NCBI RefSeq assembly: GCF_037975245.1
Contig: NC_092571.1
Location: 6,284,001-6,348,000 of the forward strand
DNA: 64,000 bases
Direction: 5' to 3'
Source of the DNA: Apostichopus japonicus
Lineage: Eukaryota > Echinodermata > Holothuroidea > Aspidochirotida > Stichopodidae
Positions 49,601-61,019 of this stretch are shown here, piece after piece. Position 1 is the stretch's first letter. Every line of letters starts with the position of its first letter. A program made the translations under genes and the position numbers. The notes beneath the pieces were generated by a model that saw only the letters and a program-made list of their open reading frames with translations, was not told the origin of the DNA and did no database searches.

Positions 49601-52600
49601 AGTTTGCAGAATATGCTAACATAGAGTGAATGCAACAGATACATTCTATGTAGCTGCATATGGCATTACCATGCCTTCTATGCCAGACAAAGTACCTGAA
49701 GTACCAGGTACACACAAGGTCCATTTTATTGACCGTACATGCAGTAATGGTAAGAGCAAACTGACTTTCTTCCTACAGAGTCAGTTTTGTGAACCAGTTG
49801 AAGAGATGCTTAGGGAGCAGTTGTATGACTTTAATGATGGGGTTGAAAGTCGTGAGCCATGATCAGGAACCAGATCCTAATCTGAATAAAGTGGAAAACA
49901 GTGGTCAGGTTGAGGAGAATGGGGATCAAGGTCAAATTGGTAGTCAGCTGGTTAACAATGATCAGTTACCATGGAAAGTGGGTGATAGTTGAATATGATG
50001 GTCAGTTGTATCCAGGTGAGGTGGAAAACATAATTGTCAGTAATTCACAGGTTAATGACATGGCAAAAACAGGGAAGTATTGGAAGTGGCCAGAGGCAAA
50101 AGACCTACTGTGGTATTCAAGGGATATGGTGAAAGGAAAGATAGCCCCTGTTCTCCCTGTATGCTGAACCAGAGACCATTATTTGTGTAATGAATTGTAA
50201 GCATTCATATCAATTCCTTGCACACTGGTGAGCTGTTTGTTGATTTCCAAATCTACATCATATCCAAGAGTTTGACATGTTAATGTTCCAATTTATATTG
50301 AATTGCATTGATGTATGTTGTGTACAGTAGTTCATTTTTCTTGTTAATGACAACTTAATGAGTTAATGTCATGATGGGGGAAGAAGTTTTTAACTCGTTC
50401 ATATGCTGTTTGGATCCGAATCTAAGCAGAGTTTTGTTTATGAATATGTGAATTGACAATTTGAATTAAAAAGGTGACTTTGTATGAAGTATAAATGTTG
50501 AATTTGTACACTAAATTAGTATTCCAAATTTAAAAATTATATATTGTCCCACATTGTTGTATTCACCTACAATATAAAGGTGGAAAATAGATTTAGTATT
50601 TGTGTTGGGTTTAAGATTCCTCATTTTGGGGGAAGTGGTGGATGGAGGTGCCTTAATTATTATTCACCAAGGCATTTGAGTGGTGAGTGATGGAATGAAT
50701 TTTAATTTTGATTCCAATTTACCTACATTTCACCCATCATCACACGCCAATCACCACCCCCACCCCCATCTGTTCCTTGAATGTGTGTTCATTAATTGGA
50801 TTGTGTAATTTGTGATAATATTCCAACTGCTTGTGGGAGCTTGGCAATGACAAACAGAATTTACAACAGCTTTTTCTCTAATTAATCAACATAGACATCA
50901 ATTCCATCCCTCGCGTTCCGTCCCTCGCGCTGACTTTTTTTGTGAAATTAAAGAGTAACCTAATTTAGCTATGAGATTTTTAAAACACATTTCACATAAT
51001 ATCAGAAGAGTAATTGATCTTGTTATATATGGTATGATTGGATATAGATTCCTCCTAAATTTGATAATAATACGTCAAATGTTTGGAGTGAATGCACACC
51101 CAGTTTTTATCATTCCGTCCCTCGCGCCAATTAATGTTTGTTGCTATGGCAACATGTTAAATTTTGAATATGTTTCAATTGTTTTATTATGTTGTATGTT
51201 ACTCTCTTTATTTAACCTACTACATCGTTTATCAAATTCCGTCCCTCGCACTTACGGAGGTTTTGGCTTTGGCCCATATATAATGAAATAATTATTATGA
51301 AACAGACAAAAAATCTGTTGTATTGGAAATCTGATGGGGCCTTTCTTGATATATATTGCTGCATACAAATTTTCACATATTCCAGGTCCTATTCTAAAAG
51401 AAATCTAGCAGTTTTAACATGTTTACAATGCTGTTACTATGAGGATCCTGCCATTTTTTACTAGAACAGAACAATTTGAAAAGATAATTATTGTTTTACC
51501 ATTAGCAGTAGCCACCTCTGCTGACTCCTCTGACCCCTCTGATTCTTCTGCACTCTCCTCTTCACTTTCCTCTTCTGAACCCTCCTCCTCTGAACTAGAC
51601 TCATCTGATGCAGAAGCTTCCCCCTCTTCTTTCTCTACAGCTTCTTTGTCTTCTTCTCCTTCCTCTTCACCAGAAGATTCAGACTCTTCACTTGAGTCAT
51701 CTGATGGAGATCATAACAAGTATGACGAAATGTGTAAAAGTAAGTTGGCCTGACGTTTCGATCCTAGCAGGATCTTCTTCAAAGGCTTAATGACAAGTAA
51801 CAGTAACAGAAAGGACAAAAACACGCACAGAACATTCTGTGCGTGTTTTTGTCCCAGGCCAACCTACTTTTACACATTCTCCTACACAGGCTCTCTAGTG
51901 AATAAGCAGTTTGCTAACAGTTTTATTTTATTAGAAGTATGACAAAACACATACATTACTATCAGTCATCAGTGATACCACCCTCTATACAGTGCATATC
52001 TCTGTATATTGTATCAACTGGATCCCTTAATCATATGTAATGGTCAATCAGTGATACCACCCTCTCATTCATCTCTCTGTTCATCTAATTGATCCCTTAT
52101 GTAATGGTCAATCAGTGATGTCATTCTCTTATTCATTCACCCTCCTCATAATATCTACTTGATCTATTAGTCATATATGCAGTGGTCACTCCATTTTGCC
52201 ATCCTCTTGGCCATTTCTTCTACCTACCTGATCCATCTGAGTCACCTGATTCCTCTGATGAGCCATCTTCCTCCCCCTCCTGCTGCTCTCCTTCAGGCCC
52301 ATGACTCTCTTTTTCCAACTCAAAATCACTGACAGGTCTCTCTTCTTCATCGATCGTCTCTTTTTCTTTGTCAGGTTTTTTTTCTGGTTCCCTTTCTTTA
52401 GCAGATTCTTTCAAATTTTCTGAGGCAAAACATATTAACATTTCAAACTGCATTTAACAGAGGACTGAAAATCATGGAATTGCTCAAATACAGACATTCC
52501 AATTTTATTTTGGCAAGACCTTAAAAAAAAAATAATTAATAATAAGAAATAATTGGTGATCCCATCCCTGTGGCAACTGATGGCCAAAAGACCAATTGAT

Positions 52601-55600
52601 GTCTTAACCGGTTCCTGTTGTGATTGGTACAGTACAAGGCATTCTTACAATGATTCTCTAATAGCAGACAATGGCAGCTCTACTCGTATTTGAATCAATA
52701 CAAATCAGAACTACAGATTATTAATAGTGACTGCAATATATTTTCTATTGTGGATTACAGTTAACATTTATCAACATATTCTGATAACTAAAGGAAAGCC
52801 CAACCTAATCCTAGAACTTATATCACATAAATGATAATAATACATATATTGTAAAACATTTTCCAAAATGTATCTACCAAAAAAAAATCAGTCAACCTTT
52901 GACTTGCATATCATGCATGCAACATAAAAATGGCCAGCAATAACAATGACAACCTCAGCCAGTTTCAAGGGACTGAAAAGGAACACACAAAACTGTTCCA
53001 GCAATAAACAGATAACAGGACATTACTAGGACAGCAAACTGACATATTAAACATTGTAACTTTGGGTCTACAGGTAAATATTAGATACACGCCATCTTCC
53101 AAATGTGATGTATTATTGGCGACTTGAAGTCCACCATATCCTATCAAAAGAGAGGACAATTTATGACATTCTGCATCTGCAAACCTTTGAGAAAATAATA
53201 TGCCAGCTCAGAATACTGAATGACTTAACTTGTCAATGGCATAGGCCTTTATTCCATCTCAAATTAATACTTAAACTACAATCAGATTTGCATAGGCCTA
53301 AGGTTAAGATATACACACAATCTAATACACCCTCTCGAAAAGTTTGCAAAGCTATTACCAAACTATAAGCTACGTTAGCTACCTGTTTCATTTCTTTCAA
53401 TGATATCATGCTCCTAGTAAGATGTTCCATTACTTTACTAACAATGAGAAAACAAAATTTGTTTAGACATGGGGCTACCATGCTTTACACAAATATCCCC
53501 AGTCTACAGTATAATATAAATACCAGAGTGGAGTAGTCAATGCAATATATTTTTGAGGCAGTGGGCTAGGACAAGATGCTGTAGATAAATATGTCTGTTT
53601 GATTTGATATAGATATCAGTGACATACTGAATATATATAGGATAAACACATGTTCAAGACATGCAGGTTTTATTAAAGGGCCTTACTGTAACTGAGTAAC
53701 AGAAATGTCTGTAGTGTACATGCCTCTTAAGAGTTATTCTATAGCGAGGAGCAGCACTTTAAGTGACATGCACAACCATCACATAGAAACAAAAAGGGGT
53801 CTTCTTGGTTGATTTCTGCTATCAAAATAAGTAACTTTTATTTTCTATTATGTATCGCATATCTTGATGAATTTTCAAAAGATATTGTTAATCAGGTCAA
53901 ATGCTGAATAGAAAACAGTGACCAGAAATGCACTGTGAAATCATTTCCATAAGTAGTATACATATTGAGATAAAAAATGGGGTATTTTCTGTCTCCAATG
54001 AGCAGAAAATGTCTCACCTTCTTTGGCCTTCCTCAGTAAGCTTCTGTCTCTTTGATGGGAGGAGGAGGTTCCTTCTTTATCTGCTCGCAACTTGCTGACA
54101 TTGTTGCTTCGTTTATCTACCAAGGAAACAATTCTTCTTGACACTTCAACCTGTCTAGGACCTGCATGATTAGAAATGACAACTATTTCCATGTTAACAT
54201 TATTGGTTTACTAAACGAATCATTTGCCTCTCACAGTTAGTTACATTATAAATGTCCAGCCCTTGAAAAGCAATGGTAAGTATGTTTCATTCTATTTTAA
54301 TTTGTTTAGCTGGTTACTTGCACAGACATGCTAGTTTAGATTCTACAATGACTAGTTGTTTTGCTCCTTTAAAGGCATTGAAGACTCGCCCCAAACCGTG
54401 TGCGGCCATCTGAAAAAGTTAACTTTCTGTTGCTTGCAAGTGACGTTTTGTTCGTGTCGCTACAAAATGCTGACAGCAATGAAACTTGATACCTTAATTG
54501 TTATCTTTAGCTGGACCTGAGATGTCCATCGCTGTATCGTTTGTATACTGTGATGTGGGTATTGACCGCAGCTGTATGTACTGACTGTACACTAGTGTCT
54601 AATTACCGAAGGTAGCAAGCTGTGTGTGTATTTTCTGGGAGCAATGGTAGTGTTTAACACTTCTGTTACACCTCAGTCGAAACTAGGTCAGATTACCGGC
54701 ATTAGACGTTTCTTTTTGCGAGTCTTCACACCCTTTAAAGAACCAGAATATTAGACAGCAGCTCACCCTCTTCTCTTCTCCTCTCCTCATGATCACGTTG
54801 GATGTCTCTTCCTCTTCCTGGATCTCGATAAGACTCACGGGGCCGGTCTCGACTGTCCGATCGTTCCCTCCAGTGAATTTCTCGCTGCCTTTCATCCCTT
54901 TTCTGTTTCTCAAATATTTCTTCCTGGTGGTCCAACCTGTCAGATCTGACAATCTTTCTGAAGTTTCAAATTAACAGATATTGCAAAGCTTAAGGACGGA
55001 TCGTTGTCATATATCAACGTACGTCTCCTTTCAAAATCCTCACTCCAGTCTATGACCAATAACACTATATTCTACTAGGCAATCCCATAACATCAAAATT
55101 GTTGAACTTGTTATTAAAATTCATGTTTTCTCAAAACATTACACAGAAAAATGCCATCCATACAATCTGAAATGGTGGATTTCCATGTAATATTGCCCAT
55201 GAAAATGTCAACCTAGGACTACTCTTATAACATTATTTAATGATTAGCAAATCATACTCCTTAATGAGAGATTGGTATCAACCAATGCACCAGCTTCATC
55301 AATAGCTTAGACAGGACGTAGATCAGGTTGGAGGTGAACTAGTATGGTATGACTTACATCACACAAAAAGAACAGACTTGTTCTTTTACATCAAAATATC
55401 CACAACGTTCACAACACTGCAAGGTATCACTGACAACTACATTTTCCTTACATTTTCCTCATCCTTCCTGACTTATTCCTCATTCATTGAAATTCACTCT
55501 GAGAATTTAAGGAAGTTCTTTCAGTTCTGTTATGACAATACATAAAACACCAGACTGATTTAGATAATTCCAGCTACTTAAATTGTTAGACAGCTTATTT

Positions 55601-58600
55601 TCAGGAATATGTTGCATAGCCCAGAGATTGCATATTATTTCTCCTATCTATTAGGGACACTATTTAAAGGATTGGTCCAGTTGTCATACATGTTTACGTT
55701 ATATGAAAGAGGACAATAAAAGAAACACAATGGTGAAAAAACTGTTCAAATATCTTTTTCGGTTAAAGAGATATTCAAGTGTAAAGTTTTATCAGATTGT
55801 GTAGAAACTGCTGAAATCTGACTAGCTGTGATGTCATATCCTCACATTCCTGAAAAGTCTTTGTGTGAGATTTCATGACTTTCAACCAAAAGATATGTCA
55901 GGAGATCTCATATTTGTCAAATGAAGTATTTGAGATTAAACATCTGAAGAATTTTTGATTATATTATTTTCAAATGTGTTAAAAAATGTAAATAATTTTT
56001 CAAGAAATATATTCACAAATGTTAAGGAAGTGAGGATGTGACGTCACACCCTCACAGTAAGTCATTCTACACCAGTCGTTTTCAAAGAAATTTTAATATT
56101 TTCAAAGTGTCATATCTCCTTAACAGAGCATGCTATCATGGTAGTTTCTTCACTGTTCTTTTTGTCTTTTTGTGCTCTTTCATAAAAAATAGACATGTCA
56201 AACACCTGAACCAATCCTTTAAATCTCATCTGTGATGAAAACTTACCTATCTTGACCAAGTAATTGGTCTCTCTCAGGTTTGTAGAAGTCCCTGCCAGGG
56301 CCCCGTAAGCCCACAAGTGATGGAATAAATTCTCTTCTGTCTTTCCGTTTTTCCTCTTCAGGTCGCTGGACAGACCTACCAGACTCTTTACTTAATTTGT
56401 CTTTATGACCTCTCAGAGATGATTTCTCCTTCATTCTCTCTCTTCTATAATCTCGGTGTTTACTGTGTTTCTCTCCTGTATGCTTTCGTTCATGTTTGTC
56501 TAAAGATAATTTGAAAAGCTTGGGAATAAACAACTTGATGATGACATAAAGAAAAAAAACAATGGGTGAATATTTACATCATAAAATCTGGCACATTTGA
56601 GACAAACTACTGTAGCTATCTCTTCCTCAAAACCTATATATACATTATGCAGAAATTATTAAACAGTATCAAAAAGAGATGAAAGAAGAAACATTTCAGC
56701 ATCTTCTAAATGTAAGGTGACCAGGCATCCACAAATTGTATATACTGTAACAGGTATAACAGTGTCCTCAGAAACGTCTGTGGACTGCATGCACTGTCCT
56801 CACATCATTACAAGTATCCTTGACTATTCTGGAATCTATACAAAAGTCAAGAATACTTTAATGTCTACCTGTCTGGCCTTCATTAGTAAACAGCTTCAAA
56901 ATACGTCATTTGTTTACATATGCAAGTGTAATGTCGGTCAATGACTCCCTGATCTATCAAAGCAGACCAGGTCAATGAATTATTTTGTATTCTGTATTTC
57001 ACATTGAAAACCTTAAGAAAATAAATGTGACTGCCACTCTTCCAGTTACCTTTATTTTTGCATTGGATATTTATCTTGGACAAATACTTGTTTATAGATG
57101 AGGTGCTCTTAACTTCTGCATTTGACCAATATTCCTGAGAGGCCCTCATATTTCCACCTCTTTAAAGGTACAGTAAAGGTACAGTATACTAACCCCAATA
57201 TCGTACCCCAGGATTTCCTAGAAAGGATATGGTCAAGTTATCTTAGTATCCTATGATTCTTTCACCATCAAATGAGTGACAATTTGAAGCAAGACAATAT
57301 AACATACTGCTTGCCATCTTACCTTTTCTTCTTTTATCAGAGTCTCGGTGAGAATGCTTTCTTTTATCTTCTCTTCTTCTGGATTTGTGGTCCTTGTGAG
57401 CTTGTCGTTGAGGAGGTTGAATATTTAAAGCATCATCTTCAATCCTGAAACAAACAAACATTCAACAGAAACTATACATTTGGCAATGTTCATTGAAGAA
57501 CAGTACTGCTAACAACTGAGTTACCACTATACCTTTCCAAATATAATCTTTAAGGATTACAAAATGAACATTGGAAAGTCATTAAAGCTATACTAGAGCA
57601 CCAATGGTGCAGAGCTCATACCTTTTCGAGCTCAAAAATGTAGGGCCCACACAACTTTATTGCCCACCAAATTTCAGGCCATTTTTCAGATTCCACCAAT
57701 TTTGGGCCCATGAGGCCAAACATTTATACCCCAAGCTTAAAACAGCGATAACCCCCCCTCCGTTAGCCGAATCCTGGCCACACCACTGGCTATAATTCCT
57801 ATTTTACCCCTTTAAATCCTATTTTACCCACTCTCTCAAACAATACCACTGACCTACCCTATTAAACTTTCTCCCCTCTACCCGAGCAGACATAATTTCA
57901 CAAGCACGCCTTCCCAAAATTTTGGCTGGCTGCCTACATACCTCAGGCTCAAAGACTTCAAAGAATCGGCAAGTGCTGATTGGCTATAGGGCTCTCATGC
58001 TTACAGTTCAACAGTTAATAACTACTCCCAATCCTGCTTTAATTCCACTAACAGCCTCTGCAGAGCTTAACCACAAATGTAAACAAACACTGCAGAGACT
58101 GGGAGACAAATTAAAAGAGCTTTGGCAAAAAGGTGAAGGCTCAGATTTTTTTAAACAATGGGGATTAATTGTAATTAATTAACTTTTGACCAAAAATTAA
58201 TAGGCATCACCTTATTCATACACAATCCAACAATCATCAGTTCAACTTTGAATGTGATCCATCAAAATCTTGAGGAGATTGAGGTATTTGAAAATATTAC
58301 AAAGAATGACCCCCTATGACCCCCTAAATGACATTTGACCTCAACTTTCCGAACACCCCTCGTAACCCTCATCCCGAGGAACGTTGTGACCAAGTTTCAT
58401 TATAACTGGCCATACACTGTACGAACGGAAGCAATTTGAAAATATAGGGCCGCGGCCCGGGCCACAAAAGACCCCTAGTTGATCTTTGATCTCAAATTCA
58501 TGAACACCCTGAAGGTAAAACTTCCATAGTACTATCGTGACAAACCCTCAACACTGTACCATGGAATTTGTAGGAGAAGAAGCATTTTGCGTATTTCCAC

Positions 58601-59404
58601 AAAATGGCCCATTACGGCCCACAAGTGACCTTTGACCGCAAATTTCGGACCATCTCTGATGGCCCTATACCCAATGGTCATTGTGTCCAAGTTTCATGAA
58701 ATTCCATTAAACACTGTGCGAGTGGGAGCGGTTTTACCAATTGTTGACGGATAGAGTGATAGACGCCGCACTGTAACAATAGCTCACACCAGCATGCTGG
58801 TATGAGCTAAAAACAACCCTTCACAGTAAACTGTAACACAATATACATATCTCATGGTTGTGAAGTCTCACAAGCACAATATAACAGTATGTACAGTACC
58901 CAGAATAAAGTTATCATTGTGCATACAGCCTATTAATGTCTTTGCTAGTATGATAACATTTAGACTGACATTTCCTTTCAGTAGTTATTGATATTGCCTC
59001 CTAGATACTGTAGTAGAAAGTAACATATATGACTAATGGCCAATAGACAAGAAACATCTCAAAGTCAATTATTATGTTACAATTCAATATACTGTACATA
59101 AGTACAGTAGCTCTGCTATATTAGCATTTATGTAAAATGTACTTAAGCAGAAGGAACATGCAACTCTGTAATAATACCTTTCTTCTCCAGAAGAGGCACG
59201 TTGCTGCCCTTCATCTCCATCCTCCTCATGGTCACTGGAAGCAGATTCCAGTACTATAACTGAATCCATTGGAATTACAGGCTCTGTATCTGTTGTAACA
59301 TCTAACAACCCCTGTTTCTTCTTTCTTTCTTCCCTGATCTCCTCTAAGCTTTTCACTCTCCAAGAATCTTTCTCTGCTTTGTCTACTTTCTGCTTATCCG
59401 ACAT
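37682..59404 (-). CDS. CDK11: CDK11 (PITSLRE / CDC2L) cyclin-dependent kinase, complete coding region
   Basis: Exons in transcription order: 59178-59404, 57323-57444, 56247-56499, 54767-54957, 54018-54161, 52228-52419, 51500-51700, 47526-47783, 46641-46762, 43871-43976, 43087-43316, 40601-40717, 39047-39195, 38141-38327, 37682-37768. Every junction keeps frame and the sum is exactly 862 codons, so 861 aa (human about 780-795). The N-terminus ([20 protein letters not shown]) leads to an Arg/Lys/Glu/His-rich region and then an acidic Glu/Ser tract (exons 52228 and 51500). The kinase domain has the loop [12 protein letters not shown] (~515), VALKRLK, the signature [18 protein letters not shown] (~629), DFGLARE (~649) and [11 protein letters not shown] (~670). 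It ends GPGFHLKF as in vertebrates. The family binds L-type cyclins and acts in transcription and pre-mRNA splicing (SF3B1 phosphorylation), in the nucleus. The start is the ATG at 59402-59404; an in-frame ATG at 59444-59446 is probably intronic, beyond an acceptor at 59418. Confidence 0.97.
39650..40520 (-). repeat. dispersed GACCTTTGACC-type repeat in CDK11 intron
   Basis: Two to three ~140-bp units with TTTGACCCCTGGTGACCCCA, AAATGACCTTTGACTTCCAC, TGAGATTGGTCCAAG and TTGAGATAT.(A/G)TGTTTACAAG. It ends in the same (CA)n plus AAGGTTATGATTATCATC tail seen at 28345. It lies just downstream of the CDK11 exon 40601-40717. Confidence 0.7.
40843..41990 (-). repeat. 41-bp minisatellite, ~28 copies, in CDK11 intron
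   Basis: The unit is ACTCTACATCACACTGGTGA, TGGGTACGCTTACTCAAGACT on the + strand. The central units are almost identical; the flanks carry CATTACACTGGTAATGGGTATG variants, so the array looks homogenised from the middle. It lies in the intron between the exons at 43087 and 40601. Confidence 0.95.
42310..43146 (-). repeat. ~70-bp minisatellite made of a CDK11 exon end plus its 5' splice site, 12 copies
   Basis: On the minus strand each unit reads as codons [18 protein letters not shown], then GTGAGCACAATACA and on to the next CCCC. The first copy in transcription order (43087-43146) is the real end of CDK11 exon 43087-43316. Eleven further copies follow inside the intron, with donors at roughly 69-70 bp steps (near 43016, 42946, 42877, 42807, 42739, 42671, 42602, 42533, 42463, 42393 and 42323). 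Most copies keep the codons and the AAAG|GTGAGC donor. One unit has lost 3 bp and one is closer to AAAG|GTGGGC. In the exon frame, a TAG follows 14 codons after the first donor. Confidence 0.95.
44689..46628 (-). repeat. ~59-bp minisatellite, ~33 copies, next to a 5' splice site
   Basis: The unit is CTCCTGCAAGAGTCATGGTT, TATT(C/T)AACTCAGCTATGCATTA, ATACAGTAGCAGCTATC. It is nearly 2 kb long. It ends about 12 bp from the donor of CDK11 exon 46641-46762: intron bases from +12 on (TAGCTGCTACTGTATTAATG) are the unit. Confidence 0.95.
46970..47432 (-). repeat. 22-bp minisatellite, ~21 copies
   Basis: The unit is GCAACTCATGACATCACTCATC with CGTGG/ATGGC variants. It sits in the CDK11 intron between exons 47526-47783 and 46641-46762, about 93 bp from the donor at 47525. 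A 137-codon open frame over it is a repeat artefact. Confidence 0.95.
48616..48988 (+). repeat. left subterminal repeats of the transposon
   Basis: Copies of TGCGAGGGACGGAATTT at 48616-48632 and 48971-48987, a CGCGAGGGACGGAATT copy at 48952-48967, and one inverted copy at 48781-48797. Repeats like these commonly serve as transposase binding sites; that role is inferred. Confidence 0.8.
49022..50166 (+). pseudogene. transposase-like pseudogene of uncertain superfamily
   Basis: Reading continues through stops and frameshifts. The first piece (to 49405) has an acidic motif VDFSENYAY and [12 protein letters not shown]. After an in-frame TAG comes SDGCASQFK, then a TAA. A shifted frame gives [15 protein letters not shown]. 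Further pieces give [20 protein letters not shown] and [16 protein letters not shown], and the last gives [15 protein letters not shown] with [17 protein letters not shown]. Two conserved Asp contexts (DFSENY, SDGCAxQFK) suggest a DDE/D-type nuclease. The C-terminal WKWPE segment resembles a small chromatin- or nucleic-acid-binding barrel. No N-terminal DNA-binding domain is visible, so the 5' part is probably deleted. Not functional as it stands. Confidence 0.65.
50901..51250 (-). repeat. right subterminal repeats of the transposon
   Basis: Inverted copies of the same motif: ATTCCATCCCTCGCG (50901-50915), TTCCGTCCCTCGCGC (50916-50930), ATTCCGTCCCTCGCG (51112-51126) and AAATTCCGTCCCTCGCA (51234-51250). 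They mirror the left-end group. Confidence 0.8.
51731..51876. mobile_element. 146-bp MITE with nested 20-bp hairpin
   Basis: The 22-bp ends at 51731-51752 and 51855-51876 are inverted with one mismatch (core GTAAAAGTA.GTTGGCCTG). Inside, 51813-51832 and 51835-51854 form perfect 20-bp arms around CA (GGACAAAAACACGCACAGAA and complement). GACGTTTCGATCCTAGCAGG follows the left end. The element lies 30 bp from the acceptor of CDK11 exon 51500-51700. Confidence 0.75.
58280..58808 (-). repeat. dispersed repeat with GACCTTTGACC motifs and a 28-bp palindrome
   Basis: It contains TGACATTTGACCT, TGACCTTTGACCG (58626-58638), GACCAAGTTTCATTATAACT and GTCCAAGTTTCATGAAATTC in repeated order. It ends in GATAGACGCCGCAC and the near-perfect palindrome at 58781-58808 (AGCTCACACCAGCATGCTGG..). 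It lies in the first CDK11 intron. Confidence 0.6.
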
Positions 59405-61000
59405 AATCTTCACAATCCTTGTAAATAATACACTGAAATGAGTCAAGATACAATAGCTGTTTAAGCCAGAGTGACATTAAATCTTCCAGTGCTAACTTAC
59501 AATATTTATACGGTAAGTGTCATCTATAATACTGTACCATAAACAAATTCAGCTGTAATTTCAATGATAAAGAGCTCTCTAAATTCTGCTGACCACAGGT
59601 AATTTTTGACCATCAACAAACACAACAGGTTATTCACACTTATTCTAGGGAAGTGTCAAATAAGACTTTCCCCTTCGTTATAGTAAAAATGATCTCTCCA
59701 ACTACTCTAGGTGTAATATTACAAGCACATTGGTTTCCTTTCAAGACTCCCATGAGTGGATAATTTGTTTCACAACAGTACTTAGTAATGTAATCACAAA
59801 CTTGTGTACCTTCATTGTTGCATTTAAGATACCAATGTTGACTACACAATGTGGAAGGGAGGGATTGTACATAAGTAAATATTATACAAGAGAACAGGGA
59901 TGACATTGAAGATGCCAGGACGATATACGGAGGAAGGGAATGCAAGGGGACAATCACACAATTCACTCTGATCCAAAACTCCCTCTAGACAATGTAATTT
60001 ATTTTATTTATTTTTTGTGGTGAAAATTCTATAGTTGAGTGACACTATAGTATGTGGTGTTTTACTTGGTGTATGGTTGTTCATACTATGCTTATGTAGG
60101 CCTTATTTTTCAGACAACTGAATTTGGCCCATTTTGACAACCTAATTAAAAATACAGTATGTTATATGTGGCAACCTGTAAAATTCCTTCAAAATCTACC
60201 TACTCAAGACATCCACTTGTACTCAGTCAACATAAATGCAAGTATCACAGAACTGTCAACTGGTTATACACGTGCCTAGCCTTGGGGTCTACTCTGAACG
60301 ACATGAATACACAGTTCTTAGTAAAATCTCTAACAACAACCTTCTGGTTACAAAATCAATTATCAGCACTGTACCTGTTGGGTACTGTGTGGACCGGTGG
60401 TTGTGCTCCCACAGCAAGCAAAGTGTTGCATTGGATAGAAAAAGTGTAACTGCAGATTTTTCAAAGGATTATCTGTCAGTCACCTTACTGTAGCTGCATT
60501 GCAGGTAATCCTAAAAAATGTAACAAGAATGTTAATCACTTTGAACCGATTTGCACTTCAAAAAAACGTAAATGGAAAATGAACGGAAAACTTGAAAAAC
60601 CAAGACAAGAATAGTTAGAATACAGTAAGCAATCAATGTGATATTGTGAACACTCTGGTTATGAAGACCAACATACAGTATGCTTCTATTAATCCCAAGT
60701 CAGTGATAGCTCTGGTGATCAGATGGAGTTATTTTGCATTGTTGATAAACTCCTACAGAAGCACAAAGGACCAGTCCTCCCTACAGTAATTTTGATTCCG
60801 ATCAAGCTCTTGCTGATCATTTCTCACACTTCTAAGAGAATATTGAAAGCATAGAAAGTCCTTCACTTCTGACACATGATCACAACCTGAAGTGACTCCA
60901 TCATGTATTCTATTATTCCTTCTACCGAGTACCGACAAATGAGATGGAGGTAGAGAATATTATAATGAAACATGTGATCTATACCAGCATATGATCAAGC
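59405..61000. other. upstream flank of CDK11, no gene seen
   Basis: A probable CDK11 5' UTR exon edge is at 59417 (acceptor ATTTACAAG on the minus strand). The non-coding first exon and promoter were not located. Otherwise there are only short open frames with no recognisable family. Confidence 0.45.
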
Positions 61001-61019
61001 AGAATATCAATGTGTTTGT

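Larger units (their letters stand above)
48431..51281 (+). mobile_element. 2.85-kb DNA transposon with decayed transposase-like gene
   Basis: The ends ATATATGGGCCAAAGCCAA (48431-48449) and its exact reverse complement (51263-51281) bound an element inside the CDK11 intron between exons 51500 and 47526, oriented against CDK11. Inside each end are several copies of a GCGAGGGACGGAATT motif, and between them lies a broken protein gene (49022-50166). The AT-only outer bases hide the exact edge and any target duplication. Superfamily not assigned. The right 1.1 kb is non-coding. Confidence 0.8.

Noticed and set aside
51439-51753. Forward Ser-rich 104-codon frame as a gene
   Set aside because: It is the antisense shadow of the Glu-rich CDK11 exon 51500-51700; GAA/GAG codons read as TTC/CTC and TCT on the other strand.
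53941-54192. Extended CDK11 exon beyond 54018-54161
   Set aside because: Good splice sites at both edges keep frame with the neighbours; the extra residues read into intron.
57922-58182. 86-codon forward frame as a gene
   Set aside because: No family features, antisense within a CDK11 intron, next to dispersed repeat sequence.
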